From assembly GCF_005503365.1 (NCBI RefSeq), contig NZ_SCML01000023.1, positions 34,203-98,202 on the forward strand: DNA of 64,000 nt, written 5' to 3'. The notes below the pieces were generated by a model that saw nothing but the letters and a program-made list of their open reading frames with translations, was not told the origin of the DNA and made no database searches. The translations under genes and the position numbers were made by a program. Origin of the DNA: Hydrogenophaga sp. 2FB (lineage in GTDB: Bacteria > Pseudomonadota > Gammaproteobacteria > Burkholderiales > Burkholderiaceae_C). Below, piece by piece: positions 26,206 through 37,309 of the stretch (its first letter is position 1; every line of letters starts with the position of its first letter).

Positions 26206-27975
26206 ATGCCGAAGCCACAAAACATCGGCCTGCTGGTCCTGGCCATTGCGATCCCGCTGATCGCCGTCCTCCCCGTGCCCGATTTCTGGATCACGCAACT
26301 CAACATGATCGGCATGTACAGCATGACCGTGCTGGGCCTGATCCTGCTCACCGGCGTGGGCGGTCTCACCTCGTTCGGGCAGGCAGCGTTCGTCGGCATC
26401 GGCGCGTACACCACGGCCTGGCTCACGCTCAACCTCGGCATGTCGCCGTGGGTCACGCTGTTCATCGGCATGGGTCTCACGGCCGCCAGCGCGCTGATCG
26501 TTGGACTGATCACCTTGCGCATGTCGGGCCACTACCTGCCGCTGGCCACCATCGCCTGGGGCCTGTCGCTGTACTACCTCATGGGCAACCTCGATGCGCT
26601 GGGCAAATACGACGGTCTGCTCGGCATCAAGAGCCTGTCCATCGCGGGCTTCGACATCGGCCAGGGCCGTGCGTTCTTCGTGCTGACCTGGGTCATCCTG
26701 CTGGCCTTCGTGGCCGCCATGCTGCACCTGCTCGACTCGCGCGCGGGCCGCGCGATCCGCTCGCTCAAGAGCGGCTCGCAGATGCCCGAGGCCATGGGCA
26801 TCAGCACCTTCCGCTACAAGGTCACCATCTTCGTGCTGGCCGCGCTGCTGGCGTCCGTCGCGGGTTGGCTGCTGGCACACTTCCAGCGCACGGTGAACCC
26901 TTCTGCCTTCGGGCTGAAGATGGGTATCGAGTACCTGTTCATGGCGGTGATCGGTGGCGTGGGCCACGTCTGGGGCGCGATCGTGGGCGCGGGCCTGATC
27001 CGCGTGCTCGAAGACCAGCTGCAAGTGCTGCTGCCCAAACTGATGGGCACCAGCGGCAGCTATGAAGTGATCGTCTTCGGCGTGGCGCTGGTGGTGATGC
27101 TCAAGTACCTGCCCGATGGCCTGTGGTCGATGGTGGGCAAGCGCATGCCTCAAAAACCGCGCACGGTCGATTGGCAGAACGCCGCCGCCCTGCCCGAACG
27201 CGCCAAGCCGGCGGCGGGCGAACTGGTGCTGGACGTGCAGAAGGCGCGCATGCAGTTCGGTGGCCTGGTGGCCGTGAACGACATCAGCTTCCAGATCCAC
27301 GGCGGCCAGATCGTCGGGCTCATCGGACCCAACGGCGCCGGCAAGTCGACCACCTTCAACCTCATCACCGGCGTGTTGCCCGCCACCAGCGGCCAGGTGC
27401 GGTTCCAGGGCGGCAACGTGGTGGGCAAGCCCTCGCGCGCCATCGCGCAACTGGGCATGGCGCGCACCTTCCAGCACGTGAAGATGATCCCGGACATGAC
27501 GGTGCTGGAGAACGTGGCCTTGGGCGCGCACACGCGGGGCCGCAAGGGCGTGCTGCCCGCCATGCTGCGCACCAACCGTGCCGAGGAACGGCAACTCTTC
27601 CGCGAAGCGCAGCGCCAGCTGGAACGCATCGGCATGGGTGAGTACCTGCACGAACAGGCCGGCAACCTGGCCATGGGGCCGCAGCGGCTGATGGAAATTG
27701 CGCGCGCCCTGTGCGCCGACCCCACGCTGCTGCTGCTCGACGAACCGGCGGCCGGTCTGCGCCACAAGGAAAAGCAGGCGCTCGCGGGCGTGCTGCGCCA
27801 GCTCAAAGGCGAAGGCATGAGCATCCTGCTGGTGGAACACGACATGGACCTGGTGATGCAGATCTGCGACCACCTGGTGGTGATGGAATTCGGCACGCTG
27901 CTCACGCAAGGGCCACCCGCGCAGGTGCAACAAGACCCGAAGGTGCGCGCGGCCTACCTCGGCACGGAGCATTGA
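26206..27975 (+). CDS. Fused Liv-type ABC permease/ATPase (LivM-LivG fusion)
   Basis: A 589-residue fusion. Residues 1 to about 320 are a LivM permease ([19 protein letters not shown], about 46-64, and the docking segment [13 protein letters not shown] near 193). Residues from about 343 on are a LivG ATPase with Walker [10 protein letters not shown] (about 377-385), a Q-loop in ARTFQHVKM, Walker [12 protein letters not shown] (about 506-516) and switch His in VEHDMDL. The ABC signature position reads [16 protein letters not shown] instead of an LSGGQ- or LSYGDQ-like sequence. The stop is 2 bp before the LivF start. Confidence 0.92.
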   Translation: MPKPQNIGLLVLAIAIPLIAVLPVPDFWITQLNMIGMYSMTVLGLILLTGVGGLTSFGQAAFVGIGAYTTAWLTLNLGMSPWVTLFIGMGLTAASALIVGLITLRMSGHYLPLATIAWGLSLYYLMGNLDALGKYDGLLGIKSLSIAGFDIGQGRAFFVLTWVILLAFVAAMLHLLDSRAGRAIRSLKSGSQMPEAMGISTFRYKVTIFVLAALLASVAGWLLAHFQRTVNPSAFGLKMGIEYLFMAVIGGVGHVWGAIVGAGLIRVLEDQLQVLLPKLMGTSGSYEVIVFGVALVVMLKYLPDGLWSMVGKRMPQKPRTVDWQNAAALPERAKPAAGELVLDVQKARMQFGGLVAVNDISFQIHGGQIVGLIGPNGAGKSTTFNLITGVLPATSGQVRFQGGNVVGKPSRAIAQLGMARTFQHVKMIPDMTVLENVALGAHTRGRKGVLPAMLRTNRAEERQLFREAQRQLERIGMGEYLHEQAGNLAMGPQRLMEIARALCADPTLLLLDEPAAGLRHKEKQALAGVLRQLKGEGMSILLVEHDMDLVMQICDHLVVMEFGTLLTQGPPAQVQQDPKVRAAYLGTEH

Positions 27976-27977
27976 AC

Positions 27978-28715
27978 ATGAGCACAACACCCATCCTTCA
28001 AGTCAAAGGCCTGCGCGCCGGCTATGGCCGCGCCGAGGTGCTGCACGGCATCGACATCGAGGTGCAGCCCGGCGGTGTGATCACCGTCATCGGCCCCAAC
28101 GGCGCGGGCAAGTCCACGCTGCTCAACACGCTCATGGGCATCCTGCCCGGCCACGGCACCATCGAGTTCCGTGGGCAGGACATCACCACCCTCTCGCTCG
28201 AAGACCGTGTGATGAACGGCATGGCGCTCGTCCCCGAGAAGCGCGAGCTGTTCAGCACCATGTCGGTGGAAGACAACCTGCTGCTCGGCGGCTTTCGCCA
28301 GATGCGGCTGGGCAATGCGAAATGGCGCAGCCGCATGGACGATGTCTACGGCATCTTCCCGCGTCTCAAGGAGCGCCGCACGCAACTCGCCGGCACGCTC
28401 TCGGGCGGAGAACGTCAGATGCTGGCCGTGGGCCGCGCGCTCATGTCCGCGCCCGACCTGCTCATGCTCGACGAGCCCAGCCTGGGCCTGGCGCCACTGA
28501 TCGTGAAAGAGATCTTCGCCATCATCGAACGGCTGCGCCAGACCGGCGTGACCATCGTGCTGGTGGAGCAGAACGCGCGCGCCGCGCTGCAAGTGGCCGA
28601 CCACGGCTACGTGCTGGAGATGGGCGAACTGAGCGCAAGCGGCCCGGCCCGCGAACTGGCCAGTGATCCGCGCGTGATCGAGACCTATCTGGGCACTGCA
28701 CGGCAAAGCGCCTGA
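27978..28715 (+). CDS. Liv-type ABC transporter ATPase (LivF-like)
   Basis: Second ATPase of the importer, 245 residues. Walker A is [16 protein letters not shown] (about 37-52), the LivF-specific [20 protein letters not shown] follows near 80-99, the signature is [17 protein letters not shown] (about 134-150), Walker B is [13 protein letters not shown] (about 155-167) and the switch His position is replaced as usual in LivF by VEQNARAAL. It pairs with the LivG half of the preceding fusion. The ATG at 27978 is 2 bp after the fusion gene. Confidence 0.93.
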   Translation: MSTTPILQVKGLRAGYGRAEVLHGIDIEVQPGGVITVIGPNGAGKSTLLNTLMGILPGHGTIEFRGQDITTLSLEDRVMNGMALVPEKRELFSTMSVEDNLLLGGFRQMRLGNAKWRSRMDDVYGIFPRLKERRTQLAGTLSGGERQMLAVGRALMSAPDLLMLDEPSLGLAPLIVKEIFAIIERLRQTGVTIVLVEQNARAALQVADHGYVLEMGELSASGPARELASDPRVIETYLGTARQSA

Positions 28716-28748
28716 CACCCTTCCCGCCACCACCCGAGGAGACACAAG

Positions 28749-30487
28749 ATGATGAAGAACGCACAGCGTCGCACCGCCACTCTGACCCTGCCCCTCGGGC
28801 TAGGGCTAGGGCTGCTCATGGCAGCTTGCAGCACCACACCGGGCGCACCACCCGCACCACTCGCCCCCGCCGTGGGCGCCAGCCTGGGCCAATGCGAGGC
28901 GCTGACCAACCAGTTCCGTTTCGACCAGACCACCCTCGACTCCGCTGCCCCCGTGGCCGCTGGCGGTCTCATGCTCGCGGGCCAGCCGGTCGCGGCGCAC
29001 TGCCTCGTCAAAGGCCAGATGCACAAGCGCAAAGGCAGCGACGGGCGCGACTACGCCATTGCCTTCGAAATGCGCCTGCCCCAGGCCTGGAACGGCCGCT
29101 TCTACCACCAGGGCAACGGCGGGCTCGACGGTGCCGTGCGCCCGGCCGAAGGCGCGCTCGGCGGCGGCCCCGTCACCGGCGCGCTGGCACAAGGCTTCGC
29201 GGTGATCAGCTCCGACGCTGGCCACACCGGCGCACAGACCGCGGTCTTCGGCCTGGAGCCTCAGGCCCGGCTGGACTATGGCTACCAGGCCGTCGCCAAG
29301 CTCACGCCCATGGCCAAGTCGCTCATCGCCACGGCCTACGGCAAGGGCCCGGACCGCTCCTACATCGGCGGCTGCTCCAACGGCGGTCGCCACGCCATGG
29401 TGGCGGTCTCGCGCCTGGGCGACCAGTACGACGGCTACCTCATCGGCGCGCCCGGCTACCGCCTGCCCAACGCGGCGCTGGCGCAGCTGTGGGGCGCGCA
29501 ACGCTGGACGCCGCTGGCCACGCCCGGCGCGACCGTGAAGCACCCGCTCAACCCCAACGCCACCATCCCCGACCTGGGCAGCGCCCTCAGCGCCGCCGAA
29601 CGCCAGACCGTGGCGCGCGCCATCCTCAACCGCTGCGACGCGCTCGACGGCTTGAACGACGGCATGGTGCAGGCCACGCAGGCCTGCCAGGCCGCCTTCG
29701 ACGTGGTGCGCGACGTGCCCAGCTGCAGCGGCGCGCGCGACGGCAGTTGCCTCACGCCCGTGCAGAAGACCACGCTGGCCCAGGTGCAGGCCGGCGGCAA
29801 GGCGAGCAACGGCCAGGCCATCTACAGCGCCTTCCCGCACGACGCGGGCATTGCCGGCAGCAACTGGGCCACCTGGAAGTTCGTCAACAGCGTGGCGCTG
29901 GACCCGCTGTCGGTGGGCACGGTGTTCACCCCGCGCCACCCGCCGCGCCCGCGGACATCGCCAGCGCCAACATCGACGTCCTGCTGCCCGCCATCTCGGC
30001 CACCAGCGCCACCTACAAGGAATCGGGCCTCTCGCTCATGGGCCCGCCCGGCCATGGCAACCCGACCAACCTCGCCCCCCTGCGCGCACGCGGCGCGAAG
30101 ATGGTGCTGTACCACGGCGTGAGCGACGCGATCTTCTCCGCCGAAGACACGCGCCAATGGTTCGAGCGCCTGAACACCGCGCAAGGCGGCAAGGCCGCGG
30201 ACTTCGCGCGCTACTTCCCCGTGCCCGGCATGAACCACTGCAGCGCCGGCCCGGCCACCGACCAGTTCGACCTGCTCGGTCCCCTGGTGAAGTGGGTGGA
30301 ACAAGGCGTGCCGCCGCAAGCCGTCACCGCCAGCGCGCGCGGCACGGGCAACGCCGGTGGCGTCAACGCCGAGCTGCCCGCCGACTGGACGCCCAACCGC
30401 ACCCGCCCGCTCTGCGCCTATCCCACGGTGGCGCGCTACAACGGCACCGGCCCGGCCGAATCCGCCAGCAGCTTCAGCTGCCGCTGA
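28749..30487 (+). pseudogene. Tannase/feruloyl esterase family lipoprotein, frameshifted
   Basis: Alpha/beta-hydrolase of the tannase/feruloyl esterase family, predicted to split aromatic-acid esters. The N-terminus is a lipoprotein signal (LGLLMAACSTTPG, lipobox Cys about residue 27). The nucleophile Ser is in YIGGCSNGGRHAM (about 206-218). Near 29935 the reading frame must move back one base: frame 1 carries VGTVFTP and the other frame continues APADIASANIDVLL through the catalytic Asp (GVSDAIFS) and His (GMNHCSAGP) to the stop at 30487. So one base is missing, by mutation or by sequencing error. The remainder looks undecayed. It sits between the ABC importer and the acyl-CoA dehydrogenase, fitting release of ferulate-type acids. 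Confidence 0.85.
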
Positions 30488-30498
30488 CCCTTCATGCC

Positions 30499-32205
30499 AT
30501 GAACGCCTACCAGCCACAGCCTGCCGACCACGCCTTCATCCTGTTCGATGTGTTGAAGGCGCACGAGCGCCTGGCCGAACTGCCCGCCATGGCCGAGCAT
30601 GCCGACACCGGCCTGCTCACCCAGGTGATCGGCGAAGCGGGCAAGTTCGTCGGCGAGGTGATCGCGCCGCTCAACCGCGAAGGCGATGAAGTGGGCGCAC
30701 AGTGGAAAGACGGCGCGGTCACCATGCCGCCGGGGTTCCGCAATGCCTACCAGGCGTTCTGGCAAGCCGGCTGGCCGTCGCTGGCCTGTGCCACGGAACA
30801 CGGTGGCCAGGGTCTGCCCACGGTGGTGGAAGCGGTTCTGCACGAAATGCTCAACGCCGCCAACCACGGCTGGACCATGGCGCCAGGGCTGCTGCACGGG
30901 GCCTACGAATGCCTGCGCCACCACGGCAGCGAGGAACTCCAGGCGCGCTACCTGGACAAGCTGGCCACCGGCGAATGGCTGGCCACCATGTGCCTGACCG
31001 AGCCACACGCCGGCAGCGACCTGGGCCTGGTGCGCACAAAGGCCGTGCCCTTGGCCAATGGCCTCTTTGCGCTCAGTGGCACGAAGATCTTCATCTCGGG
31101 CGGTGAACACGACCTGAGCGACAACATCGTTCACCTCGTGCTCGCGCGCCTGCCCGATGCGCCGCCCGGGCCCAAAGGCCTCTCGCTGTTCCTGGTCCCC
31201 AAAATCCATGAGGACGGCAGCCGCAGCGCGGTGCACTGCGAGCGCATCGAAGAAAAAATGGGCATCCACGCCAGCCCCACCTGCGTGCTGCGCTTCGACG
31301 AGGCCACCGCGTCCATCGTGGGCGAACCCGGCAAAGGCCTGAACGCGATGTTCGTCATGATGAACGCCGCGCGCTTGCTGGTGGGCCTGCAAGGTGTCGG
31401 CCTGCTCGACGCGGCGTGGCAGAAGGCGAACGCCTACGCGCAGGAACGGCGCCAGATGCGTGCCCCGGGCAGCGGCAGCAAGACCGGTGAAGCGGACGCC
31501 ATCGCGCTGCATCCCGCCATCCAGCGCATCCTGCACACGCAACGCGCCTGGATCGACGCCGGGCGCGTCATCGCCTACCGCACCGCACTCGAACTCGACA
31601 CGCAGAAACACCACCCCGACGCCGCCCGGCGCGACGCCGCTGCGCGCTGGTGCAGCCTGGTCACACCGGTGCTCAAGTCGGCCTGGACCGAGCAGGCCTT
31701 CAGCGGCGCCAGCGCCTGCCTGCAGGTGTTCGGCGGCCACGGCTATGTGCGCGAATGGGGCATCGAGCAACACGTGCGCGACGCGCGCGTGGCCATGATC
31801 TACGAGGGCACGAACGAGATCCAGGCGATCGACCTGCTGGTGCGCAAGACCTTGCCCGACGGCGGCGCGGCGCTGCAAACCCTGCTGGCCGACCTGGCCC
31901 ACGACCTGCACGACCCCCGCGCCCTCGACGCATTCGCGCGGCTGGGGCAGTTTGTGCGCGAAGACCTGCTCCCGCAAGCCACGGGAACGGCGGCGGCGAC
32001 CGACCTGCCCTACCGCCTCGCGGACGACTTCCTGCGTGCGCTCGCGCTGCTGCTCATGGCCTGGGCCTGGGAACGCATCGGCACCGCGGAACCGCCCGAC
32101 ACGCGCACCCGCGAGGCCCGAAACGCCTTCTGGCACGGGGTCTGGCCCGAGTTCAACATGCGCCTGGGCATCCTGGGCAGCACCCTGGCGATGCCGCCGG
32201 GTTGA
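30499..32205 (+). CDS. Acyl-CoA dehydrogenase (long, C-terminal-domain type)
   Basis: FAD-dependent acyl-CoA dehydrogenase of 568 residues, longer than the 380-residue core. It has an N-terminal extension and a C-terminal helical domain like FadE5-type enzymes. Core motifs are MCLTEPHAGSDLG (about 165-177), GTKIFISGGEHD (about 194-205), QVFGGHGYVREWGIEQ (about 410-425) and the catalytic-base region MIYEGTNEIQAIDL (about 433-446). It probably desaturates a phenylpropanoyl-CoA (dihydroferuloyl/dihydrocaffeoyl-CoA), letting saturated side chains enter the same route. The ATG at 30499 lies 11 bp after the esterase stop. Confidence 0.9.
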   Translation: MNAYQPQPADHAFILFDVLKAHERLAELPAMAEHADTGLLTQVIGEAGKFVGEVIAPLNREGDEVGAQWKDGAVTMPPGFRNAYQAFWQAGWPSLACATEHGGQGLPTVVEAVLHEMLNAANHGWTMAPGLLHGAYECLRHHGSEELQARYLDKLATGEWLATMCLTEPHAGSDLGLVRTKAVPLANGLFALSGTKIFISGGEHDLSDNIVHLVLARLPDAPPGPKGLSLFLVPKIHEDGSRSAVHCERIEEKMGIHASPTCVLRFDEATASIVGEPGKGLNAMFVMMNAARLLVGLQGVGLLDAAWQKANAYAQERRQMRAPGSGSKTGEADAIALHPAIQRILHTQRAWIDAGRVIAYRTALELDTQKHHPDAARRDAAARWCSLVTPVLKSAWTEQAFSGASACLQVFGGHGYVREWGIEQHVRDARVAMIYEGTNEIQAIDLLVRKTLPDGGAALQTLLADLAHDLHDPRALDAFARLGQFVREDLLPQATGTAAATDLPYRLADDFLRALALLLMAWAWERIGTAEPPDTRTREARNAFWHGVWPEFNMRLGILGSTLAMPPG

Positions 32206-32222
32206 CGCTACAGTCGCCCCCC

Positions 32223-32738
32223 ATGTCACAACACTCCACCGCCAACGCCCTGCGCCGCCCGCGCGTCCCACGCAAGACTGCGGCCCGCTCGGACAGCGTG
32301 GGCGAGCCGTCCGATATCGACACCTCGTTCCTCGAATCGCTGCTCGGCTACAACGCGCGCCGCGCCGCGCTGGCGGTGATCGCGGTGTTCCTGCGCCGCA
32401 TGGCGCCCTATGGCGTGCGGCCGGTCGACTTCTCGGTGCTCTCCGTGGTGGCGCACAACCCGGGCGTGACCTCGCGCCAGATCTGCTCCACGCTCGACAT
32501 CCTTCCGCCCAACCTGGTCGGCATGGTCAAAAGCCTGCAAAAGCGCGGACTCGTCGTGCGCAAGCCCCATCCCAACGATCGGCGGGCGCAGGGTTTGCAC
32601 CTTTCTGATGCGGGGCAAACCCTCTACAACGAGGCCCAGGCCACGGCTTCTTCGCTGGAACGCGATGTGGCGGGCCGCCTGACCCCAGACGAACTGAACA
32701 CGCTCATCGGACTGCTGCGCAAGGTTTACCGCACGTAG
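32223..32738 (+). CDS. MarR-family transcriptional regulator
   Basis: A 171-residue MarR regulator with a basic, Ala/Arg-rich N-terminal tail. The winged helix is clear: VDFSVLSVVAHNPGVTSRQIC, LDILPPNLVGMVKSLQKRGLV, then the wing RKPHPNDRRAQGLHLS (about 117-132). It is the last gene of the catabolic block, 17 bp after the acyl-CoA dehydrogenase. MarR proteins that repress hydroxycinnamate genes and are released by hydroxycinnamoyl-CoA are well known (FerR/CouR/HcaR types). The palindrome at 18290-18308 is the likely operator, by inference. Confidence 0.9.
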   Translation: MSQHSTANALRRPRVPRKTAARSDSVGEPSDIDTSFLESLLGYNARRAALAVIAVFLRRMAPYGVRPVDFSVLSVVAHNPGVTSRQICSTLDILPPNLVGMVKSLQKRGLVVRKPHPNDRRAQGLHLSDAGQTLYNEAQATASSLERDVAGRLTPDELNTLIGLLRKVYRT

Positions 32739-32836
32739 CCGCAAATGCCGCAATTCGGGTAAGTCCGCACGGGTCGCTGCAGTGTTTCCTGCCTATAGTG
32801 GAACGGTCTGAAACAGGCTGCTCCAGGAGACCTCTC

Positions 32837-33172
32837 ATGAGTGCCAAGGACAACGCTGCCGTGATGCAGTTGTTCGATCTGCTTGAGTCTCGCTACGCCA
32901 TGCGCGTGATCTGGGCCCTGAGCGATGGCCACCCGCAGACCTTCCGGCTCCTGCAGGACAGCGTGGGCGGGGTCACCCCCAACACCCTGAACACCCGCAT
33001 CAAGGAACTGCGCGCGGCCCTGCTGGTGGAGCATGGCGGCCAGGGCTACCGGCTTACCCCCCTGGGCGCCGACCTGGCCCGTCGCCTGGTTGAAGTCCAG
33101 CACTTCGCCGGCAAATGGAGCCATCAGCAGGTGCGCGCCGCCAACGGCCACCTGCCCCACGCCGGGACATAG
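32837..33172 (+). CDS. HxlR-type winged-helix transcriptional regulator
   Basis: A small DNA-binding protein of 111 residues. Its pattern is that of HxlR regulators: [22 protein letters not shown] (about 10-31), [29 protein letters not shown] (about 36-64), then a wing [11 protein letters not shown]. Start 32837 follows a CAGGAGA ribosome-binding site by 7 bp. It stands alone between the MarR gene and the heat-shock genes. Family members often sense electrophiles or redox state. Neither the ligand nor the target can be inferred. Confidence 0.85.
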   Translation: MSAKDNAAVMQLFDLLESRYAMRVIWALSDGHPQTFRLLQDSVGGVTPNTLNTRIKELRAALLVEHGGQGYRLTPLGADLARRLVEVQHFAGKWSHQQVRAANGHLPHAGT

Positions 33173-33240
33173 AATCACGCCCCTGGATGGGCCGCTCAGC
33201 GCGGGCTTCGTCCCTGGTGGCAAAAGTGCCACCTCCCACC

Positions 33241-33267
33241 CTTGAATCGGGGCCCATCGGCCCCAAT
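33241..33267 (+). promoter_or_regulatory. Sigma-32-type heat-shock promoter of grpE
   Basis: CTTGAAT (33241-33247), a 13-bp spacer and CCCCAAT (33261-33267) match the sigma-32 consensus CTTGAAA-N13-CCCCAT well. It lies about 50 bp before the grpE ATG. The spacer and -10 overlap a perfect hairpin, GGGGCC-CATC-GGCCCC (33249-33264). No CIRCE element was seen. Confidence 0.7.
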
Positions 33268-33315
33268 TGCCCTGCATGGCCGTCCTGGCCACTGTTTTAC
33301 GCACTTCAAAGACCC

Positions 33316-33888
33316 ATGAGCCAGACGCCCAACCCCACTGACCGCATCGACCCGACCGACGTGAACGAGGCGCCCGTGAGCCCTGAAGAAGCCCAGGCGG
33401 CCGAAGCGGCCAACGCGGCAGACGTCACCTCCGCCCTCGTCAACGAAATCGCCGCCCTCAAGGCGCACAACACCGACCTCGCCGACCAGTTCCTGCGCGC
33501 CAAGGCCGAGGCGGAAAACGCCCGCCGCCGCGCCGAGGAAGAAGTGAGCAAGGCGCGCAAGTTCGCCGTGGAGAGCTTTGCCGACAGCCTGCTGGCCGTG
33601 GCCGACAGCCTGGAAGCCGGCCTGTCCATCCAGGAAGCCACGCGCGAACAGCTGCGCGAAGGCTCCGAAGCCACGCTCAAGCAGCTCAAGAGCGCGCTGG
33701 AGCGCCACAAGGTGCTGGAAATCAACCCCGCCGCCGGCGCCAGGTTCGATCCGCACCAGCACCAGGCCATCAGCATGGTCCCCGCCGACCAGGAAGCCAA
33801 CACCGTGGTGACCGTGCTGCAAAAGGGCTACCTGATCGCCGACCGCATCCTGCGCCCGGCCCTGGTGACGGTCTCAGCCCCCAAATGA
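33316..33888 (+). CDS. grpE: Nucleotide exchange factor GrpE
   Basis: DnaK co-chaperone that releases ADP, 190 residues. An acidic N-terminal tail leads to a long coiled coil ([20 protein letters not shown], about 44-63, then [21 protein letters not shown]). The C-terminal beta-domain has the family signature [13 protein letters not shown] (about 137-149), [20 protein letters not shown]. The start at 33316 follows the sigma-32-like promoter. The open upstream frame is not GrpE-like. It lies immediately upstream of dnaK-dnaJ. Confidence 0.97.
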   Translation: MSQTPNPTDRIDPTDVNEAPVSPEEAQAAEAANAADVTSALVNEIAALKAHNTDLADQFLRAKAEAENARRRAEEEVSKARKFAVESFADSLLAVADSLEAGLSIQEATREQLREGSEATLKQLKSALERHKVLEINPAAGARFDPHQHQAISMVPADQEANTVVTVLQKGYLIADRILRPALVTVSAPK

Positions 33889-33900
33889 CAACACGGCGGG

Positions 33901-33927
33901 CTTGAAATACCCACCGGTTATCCACAT
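33901..33927 (+). promoter_or_regulatory. Likely sigma-32 promoter of dnaK
   Basis: CTTGAAA at 33901-33907 matches the sigma-32 -35 element exactly. With a 13-bp spacer the -10 region is TCCACAT (33921-33927), a partial match to CCCCAT. It lies about 50 bp before the dnaK ATG, which has an unusual purine-rich CGGAGCAAAAAA leader. This suggests dnaK can be heat-induced independently of grpE. Confidence 0.55.
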
Positions 33928-33977
33928 CTTTCCCACATCGTTTTACACACTTTCATCTTTCGAATCGGAGCAAAAAA

Positions 33978-35918
<1,941 letters not shown>

Positions 35919-35944
35919 TCGGGAGCCTGCTTCCACACCGCATT

Positions 35945-35972
35945 CGCCGCGTCCGGGTAACCTGACGCGGCG
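35945..35972 (+). terminator. Stem-loop between dnaK and dnaJ
   Basis: CGCCGCGTC (35945-35953) and GACGCGGCG (35964-35972) form a perfect 9-bp stem with a 10-base loop. Only TTTG follows, so it is at most a weak or partial terminator or an mRNA processing/stability element between dnaK and dnaJ. Confidence 0.5.
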
Positions 35973-36001
35973 TTTGTGCTCCAAACGAACCGCAAAAGAC
36001 C

Positions 36002-37138
36002 ATGGCTAAACGCGATTTTTACGAAGTGCTGGGCGTGCCCAAGAACGCCGGGGACGACGAGATCAAGAAGGCGTACCGCAAGCTGGCGATGAAACACCAC
36101 CCTGACCGCAACCAGGGTGATGCGGCCAAGGCCGCCGAAGAAAAATTCAAGGAGGCCAAAGAGGCCTACGAAATGCTGTCGGACCCGCAGAAGAAAGCGG
36201 CGTACGACCAATACGGCCACGCCGGCGTGGACCCGAACATGCGCGCTGGCGCGGGCGGCGCCGAAGGCTTTGGCGGCTTCGGCGATGCGTTCGGCGACAT
36301 CTTTGGCGACATCTTCGGCGGCCAACGCGGCGGCCAGCGCGGTGGGCGTCAGGTATACCGCGGCGCGGACCTCTCCTACGCGATGGAAATTTCGCTGGAA
36401 GAAGCGGCGGCCGGCAAGGAAACGCAGATCCGCATTCCCTCTTGGGACAACTGCGAAACCTGCAGCGGCACCGGCGCCAAGCCCGGCACCAGCGCCAAGA
36501 CCTGCACCACCTGCCACGGGCAAGGCCAGGTGCAGATGCGCCAGGGCTTCTTCAGCGTGCAGCAGACCTGCCCCACCTGCCATGGCCAGGGCAAGATCAT
36601 TCCCGACCCGTGCACCGTGTGCCACGGCCAGGGCAAGATCAAGAAGCAGAAGACGCTGGAGATCAAGATCCCCGCCGGCATCGACGACGGCCAGCGCATC
36701 CGCAGCACCGGCAACGGCGAACCCGGCCAGAACGGTGGGCCTTCGGGCGACCTCTACATCGAAGTGCGGCTGCGCAAGCACGACATCTTCGAGCGCGAGG
36801 GCGACGACCTGCACTGCCAGGTGCCGGTGAGCATGACCACCGCCGCACTCGGCGGCGAGATCGACGTACCCACGCTGGCCGGCAAGGCCACCATCGACCT
36901 GCCCGAAGGCACGCAGAGCGGCAAGACCTTCCGCCTGCGCGGCAAGGGTGTGAAGGGCGTGCGTTCGAGCTACCCCGGCGACCTGTATTGCCACGTCGCG
37001 GTGGAAACGCCCATCAAGCTCACCGAGCACCAGCGCAAGCTGTTGAAGGAACTCGACGAGTCGTTCAAGAAGGGCGGCCACAAGCACAGCCCGAACGACA
37101 AGGGTTGGTTCGAGAAGGCGAAGTCGTTCTTTGCCTGA
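36002..37138 (+). CDS. dnaJ: Chaperone protein DnaJ (Hsp40)
   Basis: Full-length type I DnaJ of 378 residues. It has the J domain ([23 protein letters not shown] motif in [10 protein letters not shown] about 32-41), a Gly/Phe-rich region with repeated FGDIFG, and four zinc-finger repeats ([32 protein letters not shown], about 150-215). The C-terminal peptide-binding domain follows. It stimulates DnaK ATPase and delivers clients. It is 83 bp after dnaK and followed by a strong terminator. Confidence 0.98.
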   Translation: MAKRDFYEVLGVPKNAGDDEIKKAYRKLAMKHHPDRNQGDAAKAAEEKFKEAKEAYEMLSDPQKKAAYDQYGHAGVDPNMRAGAGGAEGFGGFGDAFGDIFGDIFGGQRGGQRGGRQVYRGADLSYAMEISLEEAAAGKETQIRIPSWDNCETCSGTGAKPGTSAKTCTTCHGQGQVQMRQGFFSVQQTCPTCHGQGKIIPDPCTVCHGQGKIKKQKTLEIKIPAGIDDGQRIRSTGNGEPGQNGGPSGDLYIEVRLRKHDIFEREGDDLHCQVPVSMTTAALGGEIDVPTLAGKATIDLPEGTQSGKTFRLRGKGVKGVRSSYPGDLYCHVAVETPIKLTEHQRKLLKELDESFKKGGHKHSPNDKGWFEKAKSFFA

Positions 37139-37160
37139 TCGGGCTCAACGGCCCTGAACG

Positions 37161-37190
37161 AAAAGCGACGCCACGGCGTCGCTTTTTTGT
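37161..37190 (+). terminator. Rho-independent terminator after dnaJ
   Basis: Perfect 12-bp inverted repeat AAAAGCGACGCC (37161-37172) and GGCGTCGCTTTT (37175-37186), with the T tract continuing as TTTTTTGTTTT. This is the clearest intrinsic terminator in the window and closes the grpE-dnaK-dnaJ unit. Confidence 0.9.
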
Positions 37191-37309
37191 TTTCCAGCGC
37201 GGCCGGCGAGCCCTCCGCCTCTGTCGTAGGCCGCATCCACAGGCCCCGCCGGCCCTCCTCCTCAGCCTCAAATAGTGCCTTTGAAGTATTCCCTTTGAAG
37301 AGGCCGTTT

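Noticed and set aside
28797..28815. GGGCTA hexamer repeats as a phase-variable tract
   Set aside because: Only about three units, encoding the Gly-Leu part of a lipoprotein signal peptide. Ordinary hydrophobic coding explains it.
29925..29945. Programmed ribosomal frameshifting in the tannase-family gene
   Set aside because: No X-XXY-YYZ slippery heptamer or obvious downstream pseudoknot. A one-base loss or sequencing error is simpler.
33216..33233. GGTGGC-AAAAGT-GCCACC hairpin as a terminator for the HxlR gene
   Set aside because: Six-base-pair stem with no following T tract. Not enough to call.
33173..33977. CIRCE/HrcA elements upstream of grpE or dnaK
   Set aside because: No TTAGCACTC-N9-GAGTGCTAA-like repeat is present. 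The sigma-32-type elements suffice.
37278..37300. CCTTTGAAG direct repeat (37278-37286 and 37292-37300) just before the haemagglutinin fragment as a target-site duplication
   Set aside because: The copies are adjacent rather than flanking the fragment, so they do not mark an insertion. Kept only as a note.
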